Assembly (NCBI GenBank): GCA_002762985.1
Contig: PCXZ01000016.1
Coordinates: 1 to 64,000 of the forward strand
DNA length: 64,000 bases
From: Candidatus Woesearchaeota archaeon CG10_big_fil_rev_8_21_14_0_10_44_13
Lineage (GTDB): Archaea; Nanobdellota; Nanobdellia; Woesearchaeales; UBA12501
Reading direction: 5' to 3'
This document shows, in pieces, positions 19,059-27,073 of the stretch. Within the stretch, counting starts at the first letter, position 1. Every line of letters starts with the position of its first letter. Both the position numbers and the translations under genes were made by a program. The notes below the pieces were generated by a model. That model saw only the letters and a list, made by a program, of their open reading frames with translations, searched no databases and was not told where the DNA came from.

Positions 19059-19079
19059 GTTGTGCCATCGCGGCATGAA
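19059..19079. repeat. 21-bp direct repeat, copy 2
   Basis: Exact repeat of 18906-18926, i.e. an orphan copy of the first 16 nt of tRNA-Ser and the five bases before it. No further tRNA sequence follows. Confidence 0.8.
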
Positions 19080-19170
19080 TATAAGTGGTTTATAGGCATT
19101 TATAAATATTTTGATAAGAATTGGCATGATAAATGAACTGTTTAAGGCTTAAAAAAGCATTAGGCCTGCC

Positions 19171-20175
19171 TTACCTCCATTTCACAATAACATCATCTGT
19201 CCTTTCGTAAGGCTTTATATCCAGCTTATCAGCATAACTCTTGATCCCTGCCTTGTGCTCAAGTATGCCCAGCCATGCGATCATGGCAGCATTATCCACA
19301 AGGAACTGGTTCTCGGGGACAAAATATTCCGCATCCCTCTCTTTGCACATTATCTTTGCCATCTCCTGCAGCCTTTTGTTGCAGGCAACCCCTCCTCCGA
19401 GAAGAAGCTCTTTTTTTCCTGTGTGTGCCATCGCCCTTTCAGATACCTCTATCAGCATCGCAAAGACGGTCTCCTGCATAGAATATGCCAGGTCTTCCAT
19501 GGCATATTTTTTTGAATCGAATTTCTGCTTCAGGTTGGTGAGCAGACCGCCGAAACTGACATCCGTTCCTTTCACTACATAAGGCAGTTCGATTATCTTT
19601 CTTTCTTTTTTCATCTTTGATTCTGCTGCAAGCTTTTCTAGCTTAGGCCCGCCCGGGAAACCTAATCCGCAGTGCCTTGCGAAGCTGTCGAGGAAATTTC
19701 CGACGCCTATATCTAATGTTTCGCCGAAAATCCTGTACTTGCCACCTTCATAGGCTATCACCTGGGTATTGACTCCTGAAGCATAAAGCAGGACAGGGTC
19801 TTTTGATTCTGTCACAAGATTGCCTATCTCAAGATGCGCTATGCAGTGGTTAACGCCTATGACAGGGATACTGTTTTTCTTTGCCAGCTCCTTCGCCGTC
19901 TCCATGCCGACGATCAATGAAGGAGCAAGGCCCGGTGCATTCGAGAAGGAGATGAGCCCTATATCCTTCATAGCCTTCCCTGATCTTTCAAGGGCCTTTT
20001 TTATGACCTCATCCTTATGCTGCCTGTGGTGTTTTGCAACCTCTCCAGGGATCATGCCGCCTTCGCCTTCTTCCGTCGTGAAGACAGCCTTCTCATTAGA
20101 CAGGACTTTCCCCTTGCCATCCACCACACTCGCCCCGAACGTGTGGGCTGTTGATTCGATGCCTAGGCAGAGCAT
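19171..20175 (-). CDS. kae1: KEOPS subunit Kae1 (tRNA t6A synthesis)
   Basis: Kae1/TsaD transfers threonylcarbamoyl to A37 of ANN-decoding tRNAs. The 334-aa protein has the ASKHA-fold start LGIESTAHTFGASVV, the metal-binding HCIAH motif (His110, His114), the GG-rich LLLGGGVACN and the C-terminal FLVDNAAMIAW metal aspartate. It matches the length of stand-alone Kae1 and is not fused to the Bud32 kinase found in some euryarchaea. Other KEOPS genes are not nearby. Confidence 0.95.
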   Translation of the reverse strand: MLCLGIESTAHTFGASVVDGKGKVLSNEKAVFTTEEGEGGMIPGEVAKHHRQHKDEVIKKALERSGKAMKDIGLISFSNAPGLAPSLIVGMETAKELAKKNSIPVIGVNHCIAHLEIGNLVTESKDPVLLYASGVNTQVIAYEGGKYRIFGETLDIGVGNFLDSFARHCGLGFPGGPKLEKLAAESKMKKERKIIELPYVVKGTDVSFGGLLTNLKQKFDSKKYAMEDLAYSMQETVFAMLIEVSERAMAHTGKKELLLGGGVACNKRLQEMAKIMCKERDAEYFVPENQFLVDNAAMIAWLGILEHKAGIKSYADKLDIKPYERTDDVIVKWR

Positions 20176-20273
20176 TTTGTAGAGAGAAAGGGAATTTATT
20201 TATAAAGATTAGCGATAATATCCTTCAATGATGGAGATGTGGGAAGCCGATAGAAATCCTTTAAACTGCCCAT

Positions 20274-20627
20274 TTACGGCCTGCTTTCTGTTTTTTTCTT
20301 AACACCTATTCCCTCGAACATCTTCCCGAAGCTCGCTATCTTGACAGACACAAAACATGAGAAGATGATCGACAGGAACATCAGTGCATACCATGCGATC
20401 TCGGCCTTTTCAGCGAATTCAGTGCCATCCGTAAAGTGGTATATTGTCATCGAAGTCACGCCGATCAGGATCATGAGTATGAACAAGAATGATCTCATGA
20501 TGATCTCCCTGAAAGAATCCTTGGCAAGCTTTCTTGCAGATATGAAAAGGAGCGCAGCAGCCAATAATCCTGACAGCGTCGTGAGTGTTGCGCTCGCCTT
20601 TGTTATGAGGAGTATTAAGTCTGCCAT
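20274..20627 (-). CDS. Small membrane protein, downstream member of a pair
   Basis: The 117-aa protein has three or four hydrophobic segments and a basic C-terminal tail (GVKKKTESRP). It starts 3 nt after the stop of the 105-aa membrane gene and shares its general plan, so the two are likely co-translated and may form a complex. No family is recognised. Confidence 0.65.
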   Translation of the reverse strand: MADLILLITKASATLTTLSGLLAAALLFISARKLAKDSFREIIMRSFLFILMILIGVTSMTIYHFTDGTEFAEKAEIAWYALMFLSIIFSCFVSVKIASFGKMFEGIGVKKKTESRP

Positions 20628-20630
20628 TTT

Positions 20631-20948
20631 TTACCTGAACCAAAACTGTTTTGATGATTTCAATATCCTTTTTGCAGATACGACAAATATGAGGAATGAC
20701 GCAAAAAGTATCACATGAGCAATGCTTTCCATTATCATGCCTGTCCTGACAGAATCATACAGTGTCTCAACAAGATCCCCTGCAGTGTGCAGGCTGAAAC
20801 CGATGCAGGTTATCAAGACGCCTGCAGAATAGAATTTCAGGAACTCCTTATTCTCGTCTATTGCTTTCTTTTTTGCATAGAATGCGAGTAGAGAAGCTAT
20901 CAAACCGAGAATTATCGATCCTGCAAAAAATATGTATACACCTCTCAT
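20631..20948 (-). CDS. Small membrane protein, upstream member of a pair
   Basis: The 105-aa protein has three transmembrane segments, with charged clusters (AKKKAIDENKE, SAKRILKSSKQ) at the probable cytoplasmic loops. It is the first gene of a two-gene unit with the 117-aa membrane protein. The function is unknown. Confidence 0.65.
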   Translation of the reverse strand: MRGVYIFFAGSIILGLIASLLAFYAKKKAIDENKEFLKFYSAGVLITCIGFSLHTAGDLVETLYDSVRTGMIMESIAHVILFASFLIFVVSAKRILKSSKQFWFR

Positions 20949-21030
20949 GATGAGGGCATAATCCTTTTTGAGTTTATAAAGTTTTTTATAGTCTAAATCA
21001 CCCTATATATGTCCTTTAGTTAAGAAACCT

Positions 21031-21038
21031 TTTTATAT
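21031..21038 (+). promoter_or_regulatory. TATA box, near-leaderless DUF2156 gene
   Basis: TTTTATAT is centred about 29 nt before the ATG at 21064. This is the spacing expected when transcription starts at or next to the start codon. Confidence 0.5.
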
Positions 21039-21063
21039 GACCCTTTAAAGAATACAATCCAAG

Positions 21064-21942
21064 ATGCCAGACAAAGCAGGTGAATTAGGTTTTAAGCCCA
21101 TACAGCTTGAAGACAAGAAGCTATTTGATGATTTCTTCAGGAGATTCCCTCCTTCAATATCCGAACTCACATTCACTAATCTTTTCTGCTGGAGACTCTC
21201 TAAAAAACACGAGTACACAGTATTCAATGACCATCTCCTAATCTCTTTTTTTGATGGAGAGGGCAATAGGAGGTTCTATCAGCCGGTCGGAGAATCGCCT
21301 GCCATGATCATAAAAGAGATACTGGAAATGTTCCCTGAAAGCTCTTTTGAGAGGGTTGAAAAGAACATAGTTAATCATCTTGACGTCAGCCTGAATGCTG
21401 TTTTCGACAGGAACATGAGCGATTATATCTACAGCCTGCATGAGCTCAGGGAGCTTAAAGGCGCAAAATACGACGCAAAAAATGGGCTCATAAAGAAATT
21501 CATGGGCTACTATCCTGAATTCTGCGCCCTTGATGATGAGGCGGTCGCAGGATTCCTCAAGCTTCAGGAGGGATTATTCGGAGTTAATGATAATGATTCA
21601 GGCAGGAGCATCAGCGATGAGGATATCGCAATAAGGGAAGCTCTCGCTAATTTCAAGTCGCTGGATCTTTTCGGGATATGCATAAAAGTCTGGGGAGAGC
21701 TCAAGGCTTTCGCAATAGGCGAATCCCTGAACGAAGGCACATTCGTGGATTATTTCGAGAAAGCGAACCCGAGCTTCAATGGCATATATCAGGCGCTCCT
21801 GCATGAATTCGCAAAGAAAATACCCGGCAATTTCACTTTCATGAACCGCGAGCAGGATATGGGCGTTGAAGGCCTGAGGAAGGCGAAAGAGAGCTATCAT
21901 CCCCTCAAGCTCGTTGAGAAATACAGAGTGACAAGAAAATAA
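21064..21942 (+). CDS. DUF2156 / lysyl-phosphatidylglycerol synthase C-terminal-like
   Basis: The 292-aa soluble protein resembles the DUF2156 (LPG synthetase C-terminal) family, a double GNAT fold. Visible features are the early SELTFTNLFCWR segment, FYQPVGE, the central YIYSLHELRELKGAKYDAKN (the family's typical LxxLxGKKYxxKRN region) and the late FTFMNREQDMGVEGLRKAK ending YHPLKLVEKY. Family members transfer aminoacyl groups to lipids or other acceptors. No membrane domain is attached, so the acceptor is unknown. Confidence 0.8.
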   Translation: MPDKAGELGFKPIQLEDKKLFDDFFRRFPPSISELTFTNLFCWRLSKKHEYTVFNDHLLISFFDGEGNRRFYQPVGESPAMIIKEILEMFPESSFERVEKNIVNHLDVSLNAVFDRNMSDYIYSLHELRELKGAKYDAKNGLIKKFMGYYPEFCALDDEAVAGFLKLQEGLFGVNDNDSGRSISDEDIAIREALANFKSLDLFGICIKVWGELKAFAIGESLNEGTFVDYFEKANPSFNGIYQALLHEFAKKIPGNFTFMNREQDMGVEGLRKAKESYHPLKLVEKYRVTRK

Positions 21943-21944
21943 TA

Positions 21945-22145
21945 AATATCTTCGGCCTAAAGGTTACAAAAACCAAAGGTTTTTGGAACTAGGAAAATTG
22001 AAAATTTTCCGTTGCCGAAGTATTTCCAAAAATCGCATGAAACGAAAAAAGACCTCGGCATAAATGCAGAGGTACTGCAAACCAAGGGTTTGCAGGCCTG
22101 GAAACGCTTTGCGTTTCCAGTATTCTGCGATTTTTGATAAAAAAA
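21945..22145. other. Structured spacer between convergent genes
   Basis: Several stems nest here. An outer AAAAATCGCA/TGCGATTTTT encloses ACCTC..GAGGT, CTGCAAACC..GGGTTTGCAG and CTGGAAACGC..GCGTTTCCAG. A separate CTTCGGC/GCCGAAG stem precedes it. It may act as a two-way transcription end or be a structured RNA. Confidence 0.45.
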
Positions 22146-22164
22146 GAAAAATAATATCAGTTTT

Positions 22165-22836
22165 CTAAGAATAGTCCACAAGCTCCATGACAACATTGCC
22201 GTTATCTGATGAGATCTTGATCGGCAACGGCACATTGATTCCTATCCAGTACTGCCCGCCTTCGCCCTCATACTTGTCAGCTGAGAACGTGCCTGCAGGC
22301 ACTGTCACGGATTCTTTGCCTATGCGCTCGAATTCAGGCGCTTTTGTGCCTGTCGCTGCATTCGCTCCTGTCGTAGGGCATGGTGTTTCCTGCGCCGGCA
22401 TCTCCTGTCCGCCAGCCTTTATGACCGATACAATCTTAAGGCATTTCTGGGTTGCCTTCTCAAGCCACATCTTCGTGATGACTTCGGATCCCTGCGATGT
22501 CATTGTCTGCTGCTGCAGCCATGCATCCACTCCATCCACTGAATCAGAGCTTATGCTGTATTTTATGTTGACAACATTCCCGCTGGAAGTGAGCCTGTAT
22601 TCATAGCTCTTTACGCTCCCATAATGGAATATCTTGTCCAGGCTCAGCTTTGACGATGAGTCAGACGTATCTTCAGCTGCTTCATCTGTTGTCGTATCTG
22701 CTGCAGCCTGCCCTGTGCCTGCCGCTTTCTCTCCTGCGGCTGCCTGCTGTCCATCTGTCTCTGTCCCTGTCTTGCTGCACCCTATCACAGCCAGCAAAGC
22801 AAAAACCAAGAATAAAGCTAAAATCTCTTTTTTCAT
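22165..22836 (-). CDS. Predicted lipoprotein, 223 aa
   Basis: The signal peptide MKKEILALFLVFALLAVIGC ends in a lipobox (AVIGC). A Thr/Ala/Glu-rich linker (~45 aa) leads to a ~150-aa beta-rich domain containing YEYRLTSSGNVVNIKYSIS and PAGTFSADKYEG. That last pattern is reminiscent of DUF3108-type outer-surface domains, but weakly. It ends close to the structured spacer and is divergent from the RelA/SpoT gene. Confidence 0.75.
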   Translation of the reverse strand: MKKEILALFLVFALLAVIGCSKTGTETDGQQAAAGEKAAGTGQAAADTTTDEAAEDTSDSSSKLSLDKIFHYGSVKSYEYRLTSSGNVVNIKYSISSDSVDGVDAWLQQQTMTSQGSEVITKMWLEKATQKCLKIVSVIKAGGQEMPAQETPCPTTGANAATGTKAPEFERIGKESVTVPAGTFSADKYEGEGGQYWIGINVPLPIKISSDNGNVVMELVDYS

Positions 22837-22912
22837 TATTTACACCTCCTGATGACCTCATACCCCCCAAGGAGTTATATAAATTTTTGGGTTTAAGCTG
22901 CAGTCAATAACA

Positions 22913-22920
22913 TTTAAATA
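22913..22920 (+). promoter_or_regulatory. TATA box, leaderless rel gene
   Basis: TTTAAATA is centred 27 nt before the ATG at 22944, giving a leaderless mRNA. The surrounding 19-mer CAATAACATTTAAATATAA is identical to the ftsZ promoter at about 29916. Confidence 0.6.
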
Positions 22921-22943
22921 TAAAGGCAGGCATTCTCCTGTCT

Positions 22944-24887
22944 ATGAAGCCTTCCAATACAGACTATGACTCCTTCATAGAGGACGTCCTTAAGGCCAAT
23001 CCAAAGGCAGATATAATCCTTATAAAGAGGGCATTTGATTTCGCAAGGAAATGCCACGAAGGGCAGAAAAGGGAGTCAGGGGAAGAATATTTTGTCCATC
23101 CCCTGGAAACAGCAAGGGTCCTCATAGACCTCAGCGCTGATTCTGCGACCATAGCATCAGCATTGCTGCACGACTGCAGCGAAGACGCGCACATAACGAT
23201 AGAGCAGATAAAGAAGGAATTCGGGGATGAAGTTGCTTCTCTTGTAGAAGGCGTCACGAAAATACAGGGCGTGCAGTTCGGCTCAAAAGAGGAGTACACG
23301 ACCGAAAACCTGAGAAAAGTACTTCTGGCGACTGCCAAGGACATCAGGGTGATGATGATAAAGCTTGCTGACAGGCTCCACAACATGCGCACGATAAAAT
23401 ATTTCAGGGAAGACAAGCAGAAGAGGATAGCAAAGGAGACTCTTGAGATCTATGCGCCGATAGCGCACAAGCTTGGGATAAGGTCGATGAAAGGCGAGCT
23501 TGAGGACCTGTCATTGAAAGTCCTTGACCCGGAATCATACCAGCTGCTGAGGAAGAAGATAGCCGAGAAGAGGGAGGAAAGGGAGAAGAGGACAAAGGAA
23601 TTCATCAGCATAATAAAACAGAAGCTGCAGGAAAGGGGGATAAATGCCGAGCTTGAGGGGAGGGCCAAATATTTCTATTCGATATATGAGAAGATGAAGA
23701 AAGAGGGCAAGGAATTCAACGAGATATACGACCTAATCGCCATAAGGATAATAACAAGCACAGTCCCGGAATGCTATGCTGCGCTGGGCATCGTCCATGA
23801 GCTCTGGAAGCCTATACCCGGAAAATTCAAGGATTTCATCTCTGTGCCGAAAGAGAACGGCTACCAGTCATTGCACACATCCGTCGTAGGGAGCCATGGC
23901 AAGATCCTTGAGATACAGATAAGGACGAAAGACATGCACAATATCGCCGAGTATGGGATTGCAGCGCACTGGAGATACAAGGGCACAGAGAGGGACAAGC
24001 ATTTTGACAGGAGGATAAGCTGGATAAAACAGTTGCTGGACTGGAAGCAGGACTCAAAAACGCCTTCTGAATTCATCGAGACGCTGAAAGTGGACCTGTT
24101 CGAGAATGAGATAGTGGTCTTCACGCCCAAAGGGGATCCGATCTCATTGCCTGAGAACGCGACACCCATAGATTTCGCATATGAGGTTCATTCGAACATA
24201 GGCGATCACTGCTCAAAGGCACTGGTGAACAACAAGATAGTGTCCCTCGAATACCCCTTGAAAAGCGGAGACATAGTCGAGATAATCACGCAGAAGAACG
24301 CAAAACCTTCAAGAGGATGGCTCTCATTCGTGAAGACATCGAAGGCAAGGGGCAAGATAAGGGCTGCGCTCGGGATAAAAACGCCGGAAATAGAGAAGAA
24401 AGCGGAGGATGAGACAGGAGCAGACCTTGTCGAGGTGACTGAAATGCTCGGGAAGAAAGTGCCCGCCAGGCTGTCGAAATGCTGCACCCCCAGATACGGC
24501 GACCCCATAATCGCTTTCAGGACATCCGACGGAAAGGTCGCAGTGCACAAGAAAGACTGCATCCATCTTGAGACCTTTGACAAGAGCAAATCCGTTGTCG
24601 CGAGATGGAAGGAACGGGAGGAGAGCAAGACATTGAGCTTAAGGCTGACAGTGCTCGACAGGGTGGGATTGCTGGCAGAAGTGCTTAACATGATCGCGAT
24701 GGAGAAGATAAACATACATTCCATCTATACAAGGTCTAAGAAGAACAGGATCGTGATAACACTGAAGCTGGACCTGCCTCCAGAGGCTGACATGAAGAAT
24801 TTAGTAGCAAAGATAAAAGCCATAAAAGATGTCCTGGATATCAAGGTGATCACGGGGTTCTTCTCTTCGATGATATGGAGGCCGTGA
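22944..24887 (+). CDS. rel: Bifunctional (p)ppGpp synthetase/hydrolase (RelA/SpoT)
   Basis: The 647-aa protein has every domain of a long RSH. The HD hydrolase has its residues intact (His52, His76-Asp77, Glu80-Asp81, Asp143, Asn147). The synthetase domain has YSIYEKM, EIYDLIAIR, YQSLHT and EIQIRT. TGS follows (VVFTPKGDPISLP), then a Cys/His region (KCCTPRYGDPI, HKKDC) and a C-terminal ACT domain (VLDRVGLLAEVL). It should make and degrade (p)ppGpp. Long RSH proteins are bacterial in origin and rare in archaea, so transfer from bacteria is likely. It is leaderless with its own promoter. Confidence 0.95.
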   Translation: MKPSNTDYDSFIEDVLKANPKADIILIKRAFDFARKCHEGQKRESGEEYFVHPLETARVLIDLSADSATIASALLHDCSEDAHITIEQIKKEFGDEVASLVEGVTKIQGVQFGSKEEYTTENLRKVLLATAKDIRVMMIKLADRLHNMRTIKYFREDKQKRIAKETLEIYAPIAHKLGIRSMKGELEDLSLKVLDPESYQLLRKKIAEKREEREKRTKEFISIIKQKLQERGINAELEGRAKYFYSIYEKMKKEGKEFNEIYDLIAIRIITSTVPECYAALGIVHELWKPIPGKFKDFISVPKENGYQSLHTSVVGSHGKILEIQIRTKDMHNIAEYGIAAHWRYKGTERDKHFDRRISWIKQLLDWKQDSKTPSEFIETLKVDLFENEIVVFTPKGDPISLPENATPIDFAYEVHSNIGDHCSKALVNNKIVSLEYPLKSGDIVEIITQKNAKPSRGWLSFVKTSKARGKIRAALGIKTPEIEKKAEDETGADLVEVTEMLGKKVPARLSKCCTPRYGDPIIAFRTSDGKVAVHKKDCIHLETFDKSKSVVARWKEREESKTLSLRLTVLDRVGLLAEVLNMIAMEKINIHSIYTRSKKNRIVITLKLDLPPEADMKNLVAKIKAIKDVLDIKVITGFFSSMIWRP

Positions 24888-24927
24888 GGGAAATATTTTT
24901 AATATGCCTTGTTTTTTTGTGTCTCAA

Positions 24928-25000
24928 GGGGTTGTGGTCTAACTTGGTAGGATTGGCGGTTCGGGACCGCCAAGTCGGGGTTCAAATCCTCGCAACCCCA
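24928..25000 (+). tRNA. tRNA-Pro(CGG)
   Basis: The acceptor GGGGTTG/CAACCCC, anticodon stem GGCGG/CCGCC with loop TTCGGGA (anticodon CGG), T-loop TTCAAAT and A73 form a standard cloverleaf without an intron. It lies 40 nt after the rel stop codon. Confidence 0.95.
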
Positions 25001-25008
25001 TCAACCTT

Positions 25009-25028
25009 TTTGCTTCGCAAAGAGCTTG
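25009..25028. repeat. Short palindrome after tRNA-Pro
   Basis: CTTTTTGCTTCGCAAAGAG folds to CTTTG-CGAAG-CAAAAAG on the opposite strand, with the GCGAAGC tip seen in other spacers. It may also act as a tRNA 3' end signal. Confidence 0.45.
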
Positions 25029-25116
25029 GCCAAAAAAATCGTGGTATCGTGCAAAGCCCGATACCACTCAGGTTTGATGGACAGAATGATATAAACCTTT
25101 GATGTTCATAATTATT

Positions 25117-25308
25117 GGGCCTGTAGCTCAGTGGTAGAGCGCTGCTCTCGCAGAGCGTGTTACGCGACCCTCGGACGCAAACGCAAGGTGGGCATAAAAA
25201 CTGCGTTTTTAGCCCACCGAAGGATTCATATAAAATCGTCCAAAAAGGTATCAGATGTAACATGCTCGAGTCCAGCAGAGGCCGCGAGTTCAATTCCCGC
25301 CAGGTCCA
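25117..25308 (+). tRNA. tRNA-Ala(CGC) with ~120-nt intron
   Basis: The acceptor GGGCCTG/CAGGTCC keeps the alanine G3:U70 pair. The D-arm is GCTCAGTGGTAGAGC. The anticodon stem CTGCT/AGCAG encloses CT-CGC-A, then a long intron (about 25153-25272), then position 38. The T-loop is TTCAATT and the discriminator is A. The intron is long for an archaeal tRNA and contains a perfect 14-bp hairpin. Confidence 0.85.
25185..25219. repeat. Palindrome inside the tRNA-Ala(CGC) intron
   Basis: GGTGGGC-(A)-TAAAAAC pairs with GTTTTTA-GCCCACC around a TGC tip. It accounts for a quarter of the intron and resembles the palindromes found in spacers, so it may be a later insertion into the intron. Confidence 0.65.
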
Positions 25309-25370
25309 TAAAGTATATTTTTTAAGTTGGTTTTCTATTTTTTTAATTCCGCTTCTAGATTTTTAAGTAT

Positions 25371-25555
25371 TTTGCACCACCATCCTCATTCCATTCGCCT
25401 CCATCGCACAACCACTCGATATGGCTCATGGTTGCTTCTTTGACTAGCACAACCGAACACGATTAAATTTTTGTGCCCTCGTTTGCACTCGAGCACATTC
25501 GGGCAACGGGGCGGGACGTCCCGTTATTTTATCAGATGGGGGCGGGACGGTTTTT
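25371..25555 (+). repeat. tRNA-linked repeat family, copy R4
   Basis: It begins TTTGCACCACCATCCTCATT and CCATTCGCCTCCATCGCACA, followed by GATATGGCTCATGG, matching block A of copies R1 and R2. It starts about 63 nt after tRNA-Ala(CGC). After a GA-flanked palindrome (TGCCC-TC..TC-GGGCA, 25474-25505) it diverges into CGGGGCGGGACGTCCCG; the middle and 3' blocks of the family are missing. Confidence 0.6.
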
Positions 25556-25633
25556 GATTAAACAACTAATATCTAAATAGCTCCATCACCAATCTAAGAA
25601 AATATAAACTGATATGAACGCTCCCCAGAAACA

Positions 25634-25641
25634 TTTAAAAA
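25634..25641 (+). promoter_or_regulatory. TATA box deciding the start at 25665
   Basis: TTTAAAAA is centred 27-28 nt before the second in-frame ATG (25665) and lies inside the longer ORF of the track. A leaderless transcript would begin at 25665, so the first 17 codons of the track ORF are probably not translated. Confidence 0.6.
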
Positions 25642-25664
25642 CTGTCCTTGATTATTTAGCTACT

Positions 25665-26135
25665 ATGAAATGGTATATTGCAGCAAGAAGAAGATGTCAG
25701 GCTCCCGTCAGCCAACTCTTCGAGATCCTGGTAAAGGAAGGCCATGAGGTGATATTTAACTGGACAAAAATGGGCAAGGTCGGCCTTGCACATGAGAATG
25801 TGGCAAAAAACAGGAATTTGGCAGATTTGATGGGATATGCAATAACAAATTCTGACGTTTTTATGATGATGAGCGATGCAGAGGGAACAGACATGTATCT
25901 CGAGTTAGGGATGGCCATATTGAACAAGCAGAGAGAACAGAAGCCAAGGGTATACAGCATCGGAACATATGGTTATGGGTCGCTGATGCAGCACCACCCA
26001 TCAATCGAACATACTGCTTCTGTCATGGAAGTCTTTATGAAGGAATGTCCGGAGATCGCAGAAAAATATAAGACCGAAATCGCGACAATAGATGATACAT
26101 TAAGAAATGACCTCAAAACTCCCTCAAAAATTTAA
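25665..26135 (+). CDS. Nucleoside 2-deoxyribosyltransferase-like protein
   Basis: From the ATG at 25665 the protein opens MKWYIAARRRCQAP, the usual start of this Rossmann-like fold. It carries SDAEGTDMYLELGMA, the family motif with the candidate nucleophile Glu80 in ELG. Members swap bases on deoxynucleosides or hydrolyse nucleotides; the exact substrate cannot be told. Its last 23 nt overlap the convergent HTH gene. Confidence 0.75.
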   Translation: MKWYIAARRRCQAPVSQLFEILVKEGHEVIFNWTKMGKVGLAHENVAKNRNLADLMGYAITNSDVFMMMSDAEGTDMYLELGMAILNKQREQKPRVYSIGTYGYGSLMQHHPSIEHTASVMEVFMKECPEIAEKYKTEIATIDDTLRNDLKTPSKI

Positions 26136-27018
26136 TAAGTTCATCCGCCTCCTCGAACTCCATGAATTCCTGCTTCGTTATCGCAGGAATATCTCTTTCC
26201 ATAGGCTTTTTCCTGTCGAAGATCACGAGATTGTCAGCATCAATAAGCCTTGACAGCAGCCCTGCATCAGGATTTATCCTGTCGCCTACTCCCGTTATTA
26301 TCAGCTCATCATCTTTTTTTGCGATGATGTTGAAAGGGACTTTCCTCGTCTCAGAAGCTTCGAATCCCAGCTCTGAATATTTCCTTGTGATCGGCGCCTG
26401 AAGCATCGCCCTCTGCTCATTCTCCTGATTTTCAATATTCCTCTCCGCGCTCCTCCCGAAAACATCTATCTTCGTGAAGACATCATGGCCGAAAACCCTG
26501 TATATCTTCTCTGCTTTCGACATTGTGATCTGGGAGACCGCCTCTTCTGCCCCATACTTCACTATCATCCTTCTCGAGACGCCTATCTTCCTTGAAAGCT
26601 GCGCCAATGAAAGGCCCAGCTCGTCTTTTTTCTGCCGGATCTTCTCCCCTATTATCGTCGCAGTAAGCCCTGCATTCGTGCTTGCCACAAAAGGGAGCTT
26701 CTCATCAATGCAGTTCCTGAAAGTGTCAAAATTCAGAGTGTAGATGCCTTCCCTTGAATAGACGACATTCGTCTCAAGATTCTGGCCGGCTTTCTCTGCG
26801 ATCACAAGAGGGGATGCATTCATGTATCTGCTCAGGGATTTCATCTGGCCTGCATGATCCTCAGAGATTGCGTTTGCGTCCAGCAGGACCTTGATCAGGA
26901 GGATCCTGCTTCCCTTCCTTGCGATGCGGTCAAAGCAGCATTTTGACAGGCCTTTTACAGTATATCCCTTCTTGAACAGGCATAGGCCTATCTTCTCCAT
27001 AAGGTCGTTGTTTGGCAT
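26113..27018 (-). CDS. Archaeal HTH-type transcriptional regulator
   Basis: The 301-aa protein matches the plan of conserved archaeal XRE-type regulators. An N-terminal ~115-aa domain (KGSRILLIKVLLDANAIS) resembles an inactive nuclease-like fold. A central helix-turn-helix follows (GEKIRQKKDELGLSLAQLSRKIGVSRRMIVKYG, read in parts), and a C-terminal domain ends FEEADELIKFLREF. Targets are unknown. It diverges from the MaoC-like gene, so the 55-bp gap between may hold control sites for both. Confidence 0.8.
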   Translation of the reverse strand: MPNNDLMEKIGLCLFKKGYTVKGLSKCCFDRIARKGSRILLIKVLLDANAISEDHAGQMKSLSRYMNASPLVIAEKAGQNLETNVVYSREGIYTLNFDTFRNCIDEKLPFVASTNAGLTATIIGEKIRQKKDELGLSLAQLSRKIGVSRRMIVKYGAEEAVSQITMSKAEKIYRVFGHDVFTKIDVFGRSAERNIENQENEQRAMLQAPITRKYSELGFEASETRKVPFNIIAKKDDELIITGVGDRINPDAGLLSRLIDADNLVIFDRKKPMERDIPAITKQEFMEFEEADELIKFLREF

Positions 27019-27073
27019 AATATTAATATAGGTGCTGTTTTTATAAAGTTTTAGGGGTTTTGGAGTTGATCAT

